Position numbers and translations under genes: made by a program. The notes beneath the pieces were generated by a model that was not told the DNA's origin, did not search any database, and saw only the letters and a program-made list of their open reading frames with translations. From Berberis thunbergii (lineage: Eukaryota > Streptophyta > Magnoliopsida > Ranunculales > Berberidaceae), in assembly GCA_003290165.1 (NCBI GenBank), contig QNQO01000221.1, positions 806,001 to 870,000 on the forward strand: a stretch of 64,000 bases of DNA, written 5' to 3'. This document shows, piece after piece, positions 23,912 to 33,693 of the stretch. The first letter of the stretch is position 1. Every line of letters starts with the position of its first letter.

Positions 23912-24941
23912 AACAAGAAGTCAATTAGGTATTACACATTTTAACATTTTCTGTAAGGAAAAGAAAGGGTTGTATGCTGCTAATGTGTTCTGTTAGTCTG
24001 TTAAGAATGCTCTGAATTACTGCAACTGCAAGTCTTTGGATATCCTCTTATCAGTCCTTGTCAGATTTTCTGGAACTGAAATAGGATCACCTGCAGAAAC
24101 ACACAATAGATCATCAGAAACACACAAACTGGTTAAGAATGCTCTGTTAAGAATGCTCTGTTAGGAATGCTCTGTTAGTATGACTTGATTACATTAAAGT
24201 CCAAGGTATTACTCTTTGTTTGACTGCTATGTATGTGCATTGGATCTACCATCAAGAGGCCTCTACTAGTTATTATTATTGGTTGTTGTTGTTATATTTT
24301 GTTAAATATTTTTTACTTCAAAGGTTTATTCTAGCTAATCACTGGTGATAAAAGGAACATTGAGCAAATAGTGAAAAACAAGCATATAGAACACTTGTAG
24401 ATCAATATATTGAAAAAAAATGGCATTGGGAGGGACTTAGACATACTTACTGATGTTGTTATGTTTTTCGTTAATACATTGAGTTCGAAATTTTTATAGC
24501 AATTGAACAGGCTGGAAACTTCGAAATGAACCTGAGACGAAATATTGATGCCACACAATCTTATACACCTGTAGTTTCACATTCAACTCCTTCCCCTGCT
24601 GCAAGTAAACCGGTGGAATCTGCTACATCCCTTCCAAGTACATCAGTCCTTGTCAGATGTACATTAGTAACATTAACTGTGTCCTTCCAAGTTCATCATG
24701 TTCATCCAAAATATGCTGAGACTTGTCCTTCCAAGTTAACAGCAAATTAAACACATCCAAAAGAGCTAAAACCTAAAATGTATCAGTTAGCATGGTTTGA
24801 CACTACTTCTTCATTCTCATTAGGAAGTACCCATTCAAGACCAACCATGCATCTGACTGTGCTTCCTTTCCAAAGTCTTTATTATACATTCAACTTTATC
24901 TTACTTTGTGATCTATTTTACGTATTTTATTCTTTTTGCAG
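23912..24941. other. Mostly unassigned; one Ser/Thr/Pro-rich open stretch
   Basis: 24526-24750 encodes a Ser/Pro-rich run (TPVVSHSTPSPAASKPVESA) of unknown origin, near the LRR-kinase exon. TGCTCTGTTAAGAA words repeat at 24130-24180. Nothing else recognised. Confidence 0.3.
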
Positions 24942-25063
24942 AACTTCGAAGGGGCCTAGAATCACAAACTGGTTACTTCACTCTGAGACAGATTAAAGCT
25001 GCAACTGGAGATTTTGATTCTTTGAATAAAATAGGTGAAGGTGGATTCGGTCCAGTTTACAAG
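24942..25063 (+). pseudogene. Captured exon of LRR-VIII receptor-like kinase
   Basis: Between TTTTTGCAG and GTAAAT, the exon encodes ELRRGLESQTGYFTLRQIKA then ATGDFDSLNKIGEGGFGPVY and K. This is the juxtamembrane segment and Gly-rich loop (GEGGFGPVYK) of the LRR-VIII-2 receptor kinase family. Plus strand, open frame, 41 residues. The rest of the kinase is absent. Confidence 0.88.
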
Positions 25064-26135
25064 GTAAATAACTTATATGCAATTTCACTAGGGTAGTTTA
25101 TCTGTGTGCGGACTGTCCTCGACTACCATTTCCAGGACTGTCAGCCTCAGCCTTGTCTGGTTTTGTTGACACAGTTGTGTTAAGTTGAATTTTATGTCTG
25201 CACATCATAATACAGTAGGCTCTTCTACGCTTACTGTTTACATTGATCCAACTGACAGTTATGCCTGGATAGGTACCATTGAAGTTGCTATGAATAGCTT
25301 AAAGTAAATATATTCAAATAATTATTTTCTATTTCTACATGTTAAAATACTGTTCAATTACAATTGTGAGGTACTTGTGTAATAACAATGATACAGGCAC
25401 AAGTGTCAGTCCCATAGGTACAGGGTGTTGGACACTGCCTAGAAGACTAACCTACACACATCCATGTATTTTTCAAGTCGTTAATACTCTTGTTATGTTT
25501 TTCATAATTTTTTGATAACAAGTGCAGCTGTGTAATTTGTGGTACTTGGTGTGACTTATTGCTCATCTTTTGACATTCCTTACAAAATGAGCTGATCTTA
25601 TTGATAGACTCTTAGCTATGGAGGGTCTAAATAGTAACCTGAAGAATATTAGTTTCTTTGTACTTTTGATATCTTGAATGAATGTCAAATACTATTTTAG
25701 AGTAGTACTAAACTAGTAATATTTACGTTCTATTCTTCTTCTTCCTTATTTTTTATTTTATTGTAATTTTTTTTAAATGTATATGCTGTGATCTCAGAAC
25801 TTACTGTAACACATGCCAAGATATTATACACCTTTACAAATCATCATATCAAATTTCAGTTGCTCTCTGTAAATTTTATCTGAGAGATTGGTTTTTAATA
25901 CTCTCTCTGAGATTCACTGTCAGATATAAATTGTTTTGTACTTTCTTTTTTACTCTGTTTCTCTTCCTTGTATGGGGTTTTGTTGTTTTCTGTTGGATTT
26001 GCAATCAAATTTTACCTTTAAAAGCATACGAGGAAATAAATGGTTCATGTGGAAAATGCATGGTTTCGTATCTATTTATTTTGTTTTCATGTTACTTTGT
26101 AATTGTTGTGTTGTGTTTTTATTATTTTGGTTCAG
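25064..26135. other. No recognisable gene
   Basis: AT-rich intronic DNA up to the TTGGTTCAG acceptor at 26135. No coding similarity. Confidence 0.4.
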
Positions 26136-28083
26136 ATGGCTTCTTTGATAACAAGAAAACGTAGATCCGTAATTGTTGCTGATAGTAGTTCGGTTGCCGC
26201 TCCTCCGCCCAATGTAGCTCATTCCACCATTAATGCTTCCGCTACAAGGGCTGCTTCTATCAATACTCCACCAGCAGATGGATCAAATGTTCCGATAGTT
26301 GATCAATCTTCATCGTCTGGATTAGTTCCTCAAGTTCTCACTCGACGAAGCGTCAGAAGAACAAACCATCGATCAACGTCTCTTGAGATTGCACTCGAGA
26401 CTGTAACCATGCCCGGGGATGTAAACCCCTCCCCCCAAGGAGATGGAGAGCTCCCTAGAGGTAATAAACTTAAGTTTTCCTCATCATATTCGGCAAATTG
26501 AAAATTTTTTTTTTACAACAGCAAAGAAAACGAGGGGGCCTTGTAGACAACTGAAATCCCAAAGGATCACATGAACCACTAACACGCGCATTCCCGTAGT
26601 GTGGGATCCTAGTCATCGTCGCTCGCAATCGGCGAAGATTAATAGCTTGTTGGTGCATGACATCGGTGCAATCATTCGCAACCATTGCCCGATGACATCC
26701 TCATCTTGGAGTGAGGTCAAGCCCGAGACGCAAGCTGAGGTGTTGGACGCGCTCACAATAAGTTTTAGCCATTCATTTCAACCTTTAATAATTAAAATCT
26801 TTATAATGCAGAAAGTTTTGAAGGTTTTGCATGTTTATGCTTGTATTTTTACATGATTTGGTATAACTTATCTTTTTGGGCCTTAATATTCTCTAATAAA
26901 TATTATTTAAAATTTCAGGTTAACTTTGAGTTTGACATGAATGATCCAAACATTCATGAATATATTATCGGTACGTGCGTGGATCGATATAGGAATTGGA
27001 AGCATGATTTCCATCGATACTTCCAAACATTTTCTGATGTGGATAGTGCTAAGGCACAACCCCCAATTGAATTGGAGCATAGGCCTGATGAGTGGGTGTG
27101 GTTGTGCGATCATTTTCAAACTCCCACATTTCTGGTAAGCATTAACGTTTTATTTAATTAGTCAAAACATATTTATTTTTATATATTTAATAATGCACAT
27201 GTTTAATATATATTTTGAATAATTATACAGAAAAGATCTAAGGCGAACAAGGCGAACCGACGTCAAAAAATTTTTTTACATCACTCTGGTTCATTGCCCT
27301 TCTCTTACAGGGTGGAGGAACGACGTCTAGTAAGTGAACTCATGTTTCATTTCATTATTTTACTTTTAGTCAATACATTCAATTAAATGTTTATATTAAT
27401 TGGTTTATTATTTTAACAATGTTTTGTAGGAAGGTTCAAAATTCCCAGAAATCGACATGTTCAAGGATGTTTATGCACTATCTGGCAATGAGGTGGCCGT
27501 GAAGTTGCATGTATGTTTTATTCTTTGCATTTTTTGCATGTTGTCACTTCTGTTGTTTTAAAAGTTATTAATTTTTAATAATTTTTTTAATCAAGGAAAC
27601 GATGGTGGAGAGGCGGGATGCCTACATGGAGCAAGTGGCCTCGCAGCATCCTCCGGGAACTCCGTTTGAACAACTCACAATGGACAATCCTGATGCAGGA
27701 TTACATATTTTGACGGAGACATTGGAATCGCTAGGTCCAAGACCCGGAAAGATTGTTCGGGGGATGGGAAAAGCCAAAGTTCGTGAGGTCAACACCTCAT
27801 CTTCAGCTTCGCAACGCTCAGTCGGAATCGTTTCATAATTACAGTCGAAAGTGGAGGAATTACAGAATGAGTTAAATGCTGCCAAAGCGCGTGAGGCGGA
27901 GAGGGAGGCGGAAAGGGAGGCGGAGAGGGAGGCTCGAGAGGCCCGGGAGGCCCGGGAGGGGGAACGACAAGCACAAGAGGAAACTAGGTGGAATATTTTA
28001 TTAGGGGCTCTCCAGCAGTCAGGGATTAATTTGTCGAGCCTTCCGCTACTGTCGACAAACCATCATCAGCCACCACATCCCTA
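26136..28083 (+). pseudogene. Second E1 gene: Transposase_24-type accessory protein, damaged
   Basis: Exon 26136-26461 starts MASLITRKRRSVIVADSSSV with a Ser/Pro-rich N-terminus. About 26520-26758 encodes RKRGGPCRQLKSQRI, a TGA stop, then DIGAIIRNHCPMTSSSWSEV. 26920-27134 has NFEFDMNDPNIHEYI and KHDFHRYFQTF. About 27231-27330 has SLPFSYRVEERR. About 27430-27510 has FPEIDMFKDVYAL. 27597 onward has PPGTPFEQL and LGPRPGKIVRGMGKAK, a stop at about 27837, then a coiled coil of EAERE/EAREA repeats to 28080. This is the plant Transposase_24 (Ptta) family, probably the DNA-binding partner of TNP2. Two nonsense codons suggest decay, unless spliced around. Confidence 0.78.
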
Positions 28084-28309
28084 AAAAATGTACTGATGTG
28101 TTTTTTTAATTTGTAACTATACAGTACGGTTTAAATTTTTAATTTGTAATGGGTACATTATGATTTTACATTATTAATTTGTAAAGTTAATAGTATTTAA
28201 ATAAATTAGCCAAACCTTTCTATGCGTGAGACGATTCAATTAATAAATATTTCAAATTTAATTAAAATAAATATTTGAATTAAAATATTTCAAAATTATT
28301 AAACAGAAC

Positions 28310-29165
28310 TTTAAGCGACAAAAATTTTCGTCGCATAAGAATTGATCAAGCGTGTTTGGATTGACGTAACTTGTGTGACAATATTAGAGTGATGAATATT
28401 GTTGTCGCGTAAAGAATATCTTGTGCGATGAAAGGTTCATCACCATTGAGTTAAGCCGACAAAGTCTAACGCGACGAAAGGGATCGTTACGATTGAGTTA
28501 TGCCGACAACGTTTAATGCGACGAAAGGGATCGTCGCGTAAGTATATTTTGCACAAAGAACAATTCTATTTCTTGCGACGAAATTAGCGTCGCGCAAAAT
28601 AGTATTACGCGACGCACCCTTATGCAACGATCTTTGGCGTCGTCGCGCAAAAGGATTTCATAGTGACGAAGAGTTATGTTCGTCGCGCAAAGATTTGCAA
28701 GAGTGTCGTCGCGCAAAAATGATTTTGTGGCGACGAAGATTTAGTTGCGTCGCGCAACGACTTGCGAGACAAAGCTGTAGTGTTGTCGCGCAAAAGAATT
28801 TCATAGTGACGAAGAGTTATTTTCGTCGCGCAAAGATTTGCGAGAGTGTCGTCGCGCAAAAATGATTTTGTGGCGACGAAGATTTAGTTGCGTCGCGCAA
28901 AGACTTGCGAGACAAAGCTGTAGTGTTGTCGCGCAAAAAGGCATTTGTAGCGACGAAGAGTATTGTCGTCGCGCAAAGACTTGCGAGACGGAGCAGTGGT
29001 TTCGTCGCGCCAAAAGACACCTTTAGCGACGAAGATTATTTTTCGTCGCGCAAAGGCTTGCGAGACAGAGCTGTGGTGACAACCTTTGCGCGACGAATAA
29101 GTTGTTGCCCAATATTTATGGCGACGAAATGTTGTCTATAGCGACAATTTTGACTACGTCCCTAA
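28310..29165. repeat. E1 right subterminal repeats
   Basis: Alternating GCGACGAAGA and CGTCGCGCAAA motifs. A unit of about 143 bp (landmark ACGAAGAGTTAT at about 28666 and 28809) is repeated about three times. Short reading frames here, rich in CATTLSQIFARR-type words, are translations of the repeat and not genes. Confidence 0.88.
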
Positions 29166-29905
29166 AGGCCTTTTTTTTTGTAGTGTATGTGCCCAATGAT
29201 GTCTTTTATACACAATTCTTAATTTACTTTGTAGTTGTTTGAATATTATCTGTGTCCTGATTTATTTTATTTTTTCATTCTTTTGAAGGAACAAGTTAAA
29301 CCAAAAAAAGCCGCCTTGCAAGAATCTTCAACCCAGGGTACCACTGACCTCACTATTGATAATGATCCTCTAAGCCAAGTGTTTGGCCACGAAGAAAAGG
29401 GACGTACTCATGTTGGAACCACCGTTTCTAAAAGGAAGTATGATGCTGCACTTCCCGCTCGTTCATTGCTTTTGGATAAAACATTGGAAGTAAAAAAAAA
29501 ATAGCAAAAAATATGATAGATTGGAAGAAAATGTTAGATGGATACGATAAAGACTTGAAAATGGAACTTATGTGAGACCATCAACAAGTGAGGGAACACA
29601 AGGAGGGACACAAAGAACTGAAGATACACCTTCATCCCGTGCACAATCAACAAGGCAACCAGAAAATCCATTACCTCCATCTCCATTACCACCATCTTCT
29701 CAAGGTGTTGCGAGGTTTCCTTTTCCAAGCAATCCTGTTCCTTTAGTGTCAAGGACTTACAAAGTTTGTGATTGGCATAAGAATGTCATTGCGATAGCAA
29801 TAGAGGTTGTAGATCCTATCCATCGATTATCTTGCGATTGTCATGGATCATTGAACCCTACAACAGAGATCAGACTTTCCTTATGCTTCAAATATAGGAG
29901 GTGAA

Positions 29906-30201
29906 ACTTTACAAGAGTGATCCAAAAGGAGACATGATGGGGGATTTGGACGTTGATATTTAATTTAGACATGGAAATAGCATATTCTGTGACTTATAGC
30001 TTGTTTGTGTTCATAGATGTGCAATAGGTAAAACTTTTGTAAGCTTGTTTGCTTAGATTTCTAGATTTCTAACTGTTTGCTGTTTGTTTATTCAGCACTA
30101 ACATTTACTGTTCACTGTAGTTTATATTACTAGTAATAGATGATTGCTTATTATAATTAAAAATCATTTTTTGCATATATTTAAGCAACCTTAAAATGTA
30201 G
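29906..30201. other. No recognisable gene
   Basis: AT-rich spacer in E2 between the Transposase_24 gene and the helicase fragment. Confidence 0.4.
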
Positions 30202-30456
30202 TGTGGTTCCGGCATTCAAGTCTGCAGCTGAAGATCTTCTGAGTTCATCTGGCCTTTCAACACTGGAGCTGCTCGTAAAGGCACTTGCAAAGACAGTTGT
30301 AAGTGCTTTAAAATTTATTTTTTTCACAAGTGAAATAAGCAAAATAAGAGTATTAACTTGAGGTGTGGCTTGTGCAGGGTTAAATTTATCTTACAGCTGA
30401 TTGGAAGGGTGCTGTGTTTGATGTGCCAGTTGAAGAGCTGGATGCATTTCTTGCAG
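30202..30456 (+). pseudogene. Captured exons of plastid/nucleolar DEAD-box RNA helicase (RH3/RH7 type)
   Basis: Exon 30202-30298 encodes VVPAFKSAAEDLLSSSGLST then LELLVKALAKTV. Exon about 30397-30456 encodes DWKGAVFDVPVEELDAFLAG. These resemble the region after the helicase core and the GUCT domain of RH3/RH7-type DEAD-box proteins. The segments that normally lie between the two are missing. The family call is from memory. Confidence 0.6.
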
Positions 30457-30498
30457 GTATACCCATGTTGTATTTACATTATGGCTGGTTAGCAGGTC

Positions 30499-30985
30499 TG
30501 TTAGTAAGTCTGCAACTGGTTAGCAAGTCTGTTAGCAAGCTTGGAAATCTGGGGGGTTATCTGTTAGCAAGTCTTGAAGTCTGGATGGTTACACAAAACT
30601 GTTGTGGCATTGTTGCTATATCAAATGCAGTGCTGTCTTATGCTTTATGGAGAATTATAAAGGCATTAGGAACTTTTAGGAACTGATATAAGTAGGGGAG
30701 TCTGTAACAGAAAGCATTGATTCATTTTTGTAAACACATTGTACAAGTGAGCATTCTGTTCAGTAAGGAGATTGGCAATCTCGAATTTTGCCTAATACAT
30801 TCTAGTCTATCAGACCATAGTAACCTTTACATTCCAATCAAATAAATCTTTCCTTCCTGTGAATTCTTTGTGTTCCCTTTCTGTGATTCTCTTGATAATG
30901 CTTGATTGCTGAAACTGCAATATCATCTTCCAGTATTCTTTGTGATTGCATTATCAGTTTGAAATTGGATTGTTCTAATTCTGCA
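30499..30985 (+). repeat. Copia-like LTR fragment in E2
   Basis: Starts near TGTTAGTAAGTCTGCAAC, contains GATATAAGTAGGGGAG, GTACAAGTGAGCATTCTG and GGAGATTGGCAATCTCGAAT, and may end at TTCTGCA. It matches the order of motifs in 7290-7570 of E3. Both lie directly inside the right subterminal repeats, so the insertion may predate the split of E2 and E3. Confidence 0.5.
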
Positions 30986-31019
30986 GCAGCAGCAAAAAAA
31001 ATTAAATTTTTTTTTGTAT

Positions 31020-31580
31020 TATATTATTTTGCAACGGTTTCAAACCCTCGCAACAAACCAGATTTTTTTTTGAATTTTGTTTTAAATGGACACGGCTTAA
31101 AACCGTGATAATACAAGATTGCCACGGCTTAAAACCGTGGTACTTTATTCTTGCCACGGCTTACAACCGTGGCCATCATTTACAACGGCTGAAACCCATG
31201 GCCATAACTTGGAACAGTTTAAAACCGTGGCCAGTACTTGCCACGGCTTAAAACCGATGCTAAAATTGTTGCAACGGCTGAAAACCGTGGCTAACACTAT
31301 TGCAACGGCTGTACACCGTGGCCATAACTTGCCACAGTTTTAAACCGTTGCTAGTACTTGCCAAGGCTTAAAACCGTGGCTAAAACTTTGGCAACGGCTT
31401 AGAACCGTGGCTAAATCAACAACCATCCTCGAGTATAAAACCGTGGCTAATATGTTTTGCCAGGGTTTGTAGCCGTTAATAGTGATTTAACGATGCCTAT
31501 ACAGCCCACAGCTCTAAATTGTGACAACTGGTGACCCCCACGGTTCCAAACCGTTGCTGATGGGTATTTTTGGTGTATAG
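31020..31580. repeat. E2 right subterminal repeats
   Basis: About ten units of GCCACGGCTTAAAACCGTGG-type palindromes with GCAACGGCT variants, closing in the mutated terminus TTTTTGGTGTATAG. Similar order of units to 7640-7936 and 57070-57289. Confidence 0.88.
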
Positions 31581-33000
31581 CACAATGATGTAATTCCCCA
31601 TCAACTAGCACCCCTTATAGGAAAGTTTCCAAATAAAAACCGATATTCTCGTAGGCTAAAGACATCCATAGCTTATTAAACAAAGCCATTTTTGTCCCTC
31701 TGCCCCTGACCAAGTCATAAGCAGATCTGGTGGAAAAAACCCATCTGCATTGGGATTCCATACACACGAGTCAACCTAATGTGTCTCTGCTCTAAGGCTT
31801 CCTTCTAATAATTCCATAGCTAAGCTATGGACGGAAAACTAACCTGCATAAAATTTCCACTCTTTACCTCCTCAATGGGAGGCCAAGTACCATGTGCACT
31901 TATCTCTAGTGGCCTAAAAAAACCAACACAAAATTCCAGTTCTCTTCAAAGAATCCTTTGTTTCCTTGACCAATCCACCAAGACGAGTTAGCCAAAAATA
32001 TATCCTTGATTTTATATAAGTTTTTCATCAGCTGGAAGGCACTGCATTTAATCACCTGTCTACCAAAAGAACACCCCGCTTCCAATATTTCATTCTCATA
32101 AATACCACGCACAAGGAATTGACATTCTGCATATTCCACAAAGCTTTAATTCTAAAGGCTTTAATAACCAACATAAAATCTCTTACTCCTAAGCTTCCTG
32201 CCCTAACTGGGCGTGCAACCTTATCCCAACCAATCTACTATTTCTTCAATCTACCTTCACAATCTCCCCAAAAGAAATCTGCTATAATTTTTCGGATCCT
32301 GGGCAAAAAATTTTGGGGAACATGCATAACACTAAGAATATAACACTAAAAAAATTGCCTCCCGGGGAAATAAGTTTAGCCTTCCATCCCTCCACTCGTC
32401 TCTGAACGTTGAGAACCAACTTTTCGAAATATGTTATCTTACATTGACCTTGACAGACCGGACACCCCAAATATTTCATAATAGCCTTTTTATATTGAAA
32501 TCTCATATGGGATTTGACTGCCACAATTCTTTCAACTTCCACCTTATTATCTAGCATAAAGGAGCTTTTATGATCATTAATTTTTCTAACTTGAGACTAA
32601 ACAATATTTCTCCAAAAATTTTCATATAACCTAGCAGAGATGGTTTTCTTCCTTTCAAAGAGATTGGGGTATCATCACCATAAAGTAGATGCGTGACAAG
32701 CGCACATGCCCACAAAGTATAATAGTAACCAATCTCTCCCTTCTAGAAAGCCCTGGATAAGCCTCTATTGAGGACTTCTGACACAATAATTGATGCGTCT
32801 AAATCTCGTTCTCCAATAAATTTGACCTGCAAAATAGATGTTAGACTGCCAATAACCACTTTTTGGTGGCCAAAGGCTCTCCAATGCTTAAGTCAACAAC
32901 CCTGTTTGAAAAATGAAGTAAATCTGAACAAAACTCAATTAAAATTACATACTTTTGTCGTTATTCTCTTTACCTTATATTGGTCATGGTTAATTCTCCG
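31581..33000 (-). pseudogene. LINE B, 5' part: reverse transcriptase to zinc-binding region
   Basis: Minus strand. About 32760-32640 encodes GYYYTLWACALVTHLLYGDD, which holds the YxDD-type catalytic motif of RT, preceded by an altered block. 32557-32282 encodes MKYLGCPVCQGQCKITYFEK then RRVEGWKAKLISPGGN. 32139-31906 encodes SSWWIGQGNKGFFEENWNFV. It continues into LINE B's 3' part at 10969 if E2 and one CAC are removed. Many stops. An RNA-copied L1-type element, inactive. Confidence 0.8.
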
Positions 33001-33600
33001 CGTGACTTAAGCATGTAGGGTGCAACGGAAGGAGACGTTCTTCATGACAATCTCCTCTATGAAGATGTGTCCATGGAGGCGTGACTCCATCCATGACTCT
33101 TTTCTTATGCAACATTTTTCTTCTTTATGAGAAAACTCGTTCAGGCCTGAATTTGGTCTTTAATTATGATTTCCTTTAATGGGCCCTGTTTGGGCTTTTA
33201 TGCTTGGTTTTGCCCTTTCTGGCCTTTATGAAATGCCCAATAGGAGGGATACCCGATCCTCGTGATATGTATTTTGCCATGTGTATGGCTGTGATGATAG
33301 TCCATTTTGATGAATCATCAGCTACTCATGCCCTTAGTAAGTGTGCATGCTCATGTACCAACTAATAGTGTGGTGTTTGGGTTTTTGATTTCAACATTCC
33401 GATGCATTTAATGCTATTACTAGCTGTCGTTGCTGCTGTCTCTTCTATGTTCCATCTGTCTGTTCGTTTCAGCATGATTTTTGGGATTTTGTGTGATTGT
33501 CATAATTTGCACGTTTTCCCAAGAACATACCTTTCTCTGCTTGTCCTTATAGAATGAGGAGTTGAGTTTGGGGTTTTCCCCTTTACACCTTTTTGATTTT
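33001..33600. other. No recognisable gene
   Basis: Untranslated-like region between LINE B and the gypsy-like gag remnant; no recognised motif. Confidence 0.4.
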
Positions 33601-33693
33601 CCGTTGCTGATTCCTTTATCCCTTGCTTTTTCTTTGCAACCATGTCAAGCTTCCAGGTTTTGAGAAGCTTTTTTTAGCCTAAGCGGGTGACAC

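Larger units (their letters stand above)
14674..29185. mobile_element. CACTA element E1 (14.5 kb), complete, nested in E2
   Basis: Left end CACTACTAGAAAAATCCCCT at 14674 and right end CCTTTTTTTTTGTAGTG at 29185, flanked by the duplication TAT (14671-14673 and 29186-29188). Subterminal blocks of GCGACGAA/TTCGTCGC motifs occupy 14690-16960 and 28310-29165. Inside are an apparently intact TNP2-like transposase, a second Transposase_24-type gene with nonsense changes, and captured host exons between the two. Insertion in the intron of the older Transposase_24 gene dates E1 after E2. Confidence 0.92.
13875..29905 (+). pseudogene. Transposase_24-type (Ptta/En-Spm) gene split by E1
   Basis: Exon 13875-14108 starts MDSTRDNLSTNDVTTSTNDD and has the block VETLMPIQFKGWHHV. 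Exon 14183-about 14490 has HLKMPEYFRRFMADLRKDYL. Exon about 14564-14669 has KPVTRTDIWIACHTGNDGKP. After E1 the gene resumes at 29289 (EQVKPKKAALQES) with DPLSQVFGHEEKGRTHVG and a Pro/Ser-rich tail to a stop near 29905. These are hallmarks of the plant Transposase_24 family, the TNPA-like accessory gene of CACTA elements. A run of 15 G at 14436-14450 shifts the frame. E1 sits in an intron two bases after the GT donor (14670-14671). Confidence 0.75.
10970..31580. mobile_element. CACTA element E2 (20.6 kb, contains nested E1)
   Basis: Left end TACTACACCAAAAGGCC (first base C changed to T) and right end TTTTTGGTGTATAG (last bases mutated from GTAGTG). They are flanked by the 3-bp duplication CAC (10967-10969 and 31581-31583). 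Removing the element plus one CAC restores an open LINE reading frame across the junction, strong evidence for these borders. Both ends carry the ACGGCT/AACCGTGGC subterminal units of the E3/E5 family. Without E1 it would be about 6.1 kb. It holds captured GH9, UBX and DEAD-box helicase fragments and a Transposase_24-like gene, but no TNP2. Confidence 0.85.

Noticed and set aside
27789..27974. Proline-rich minus-strand frame (PPGPPGPLEPPSPPPFPPPS)
   Set aside because: Antisense of the Glu/Arg coiled-coil of the E1 accessory gene; a shadow frame.
28513..29141. Several open frames of 60-78 codons on both strands
   Set aside because: They translate the GCGACGAA/CGTCGC subterminal repeats; the open frames come from the repeat composition.
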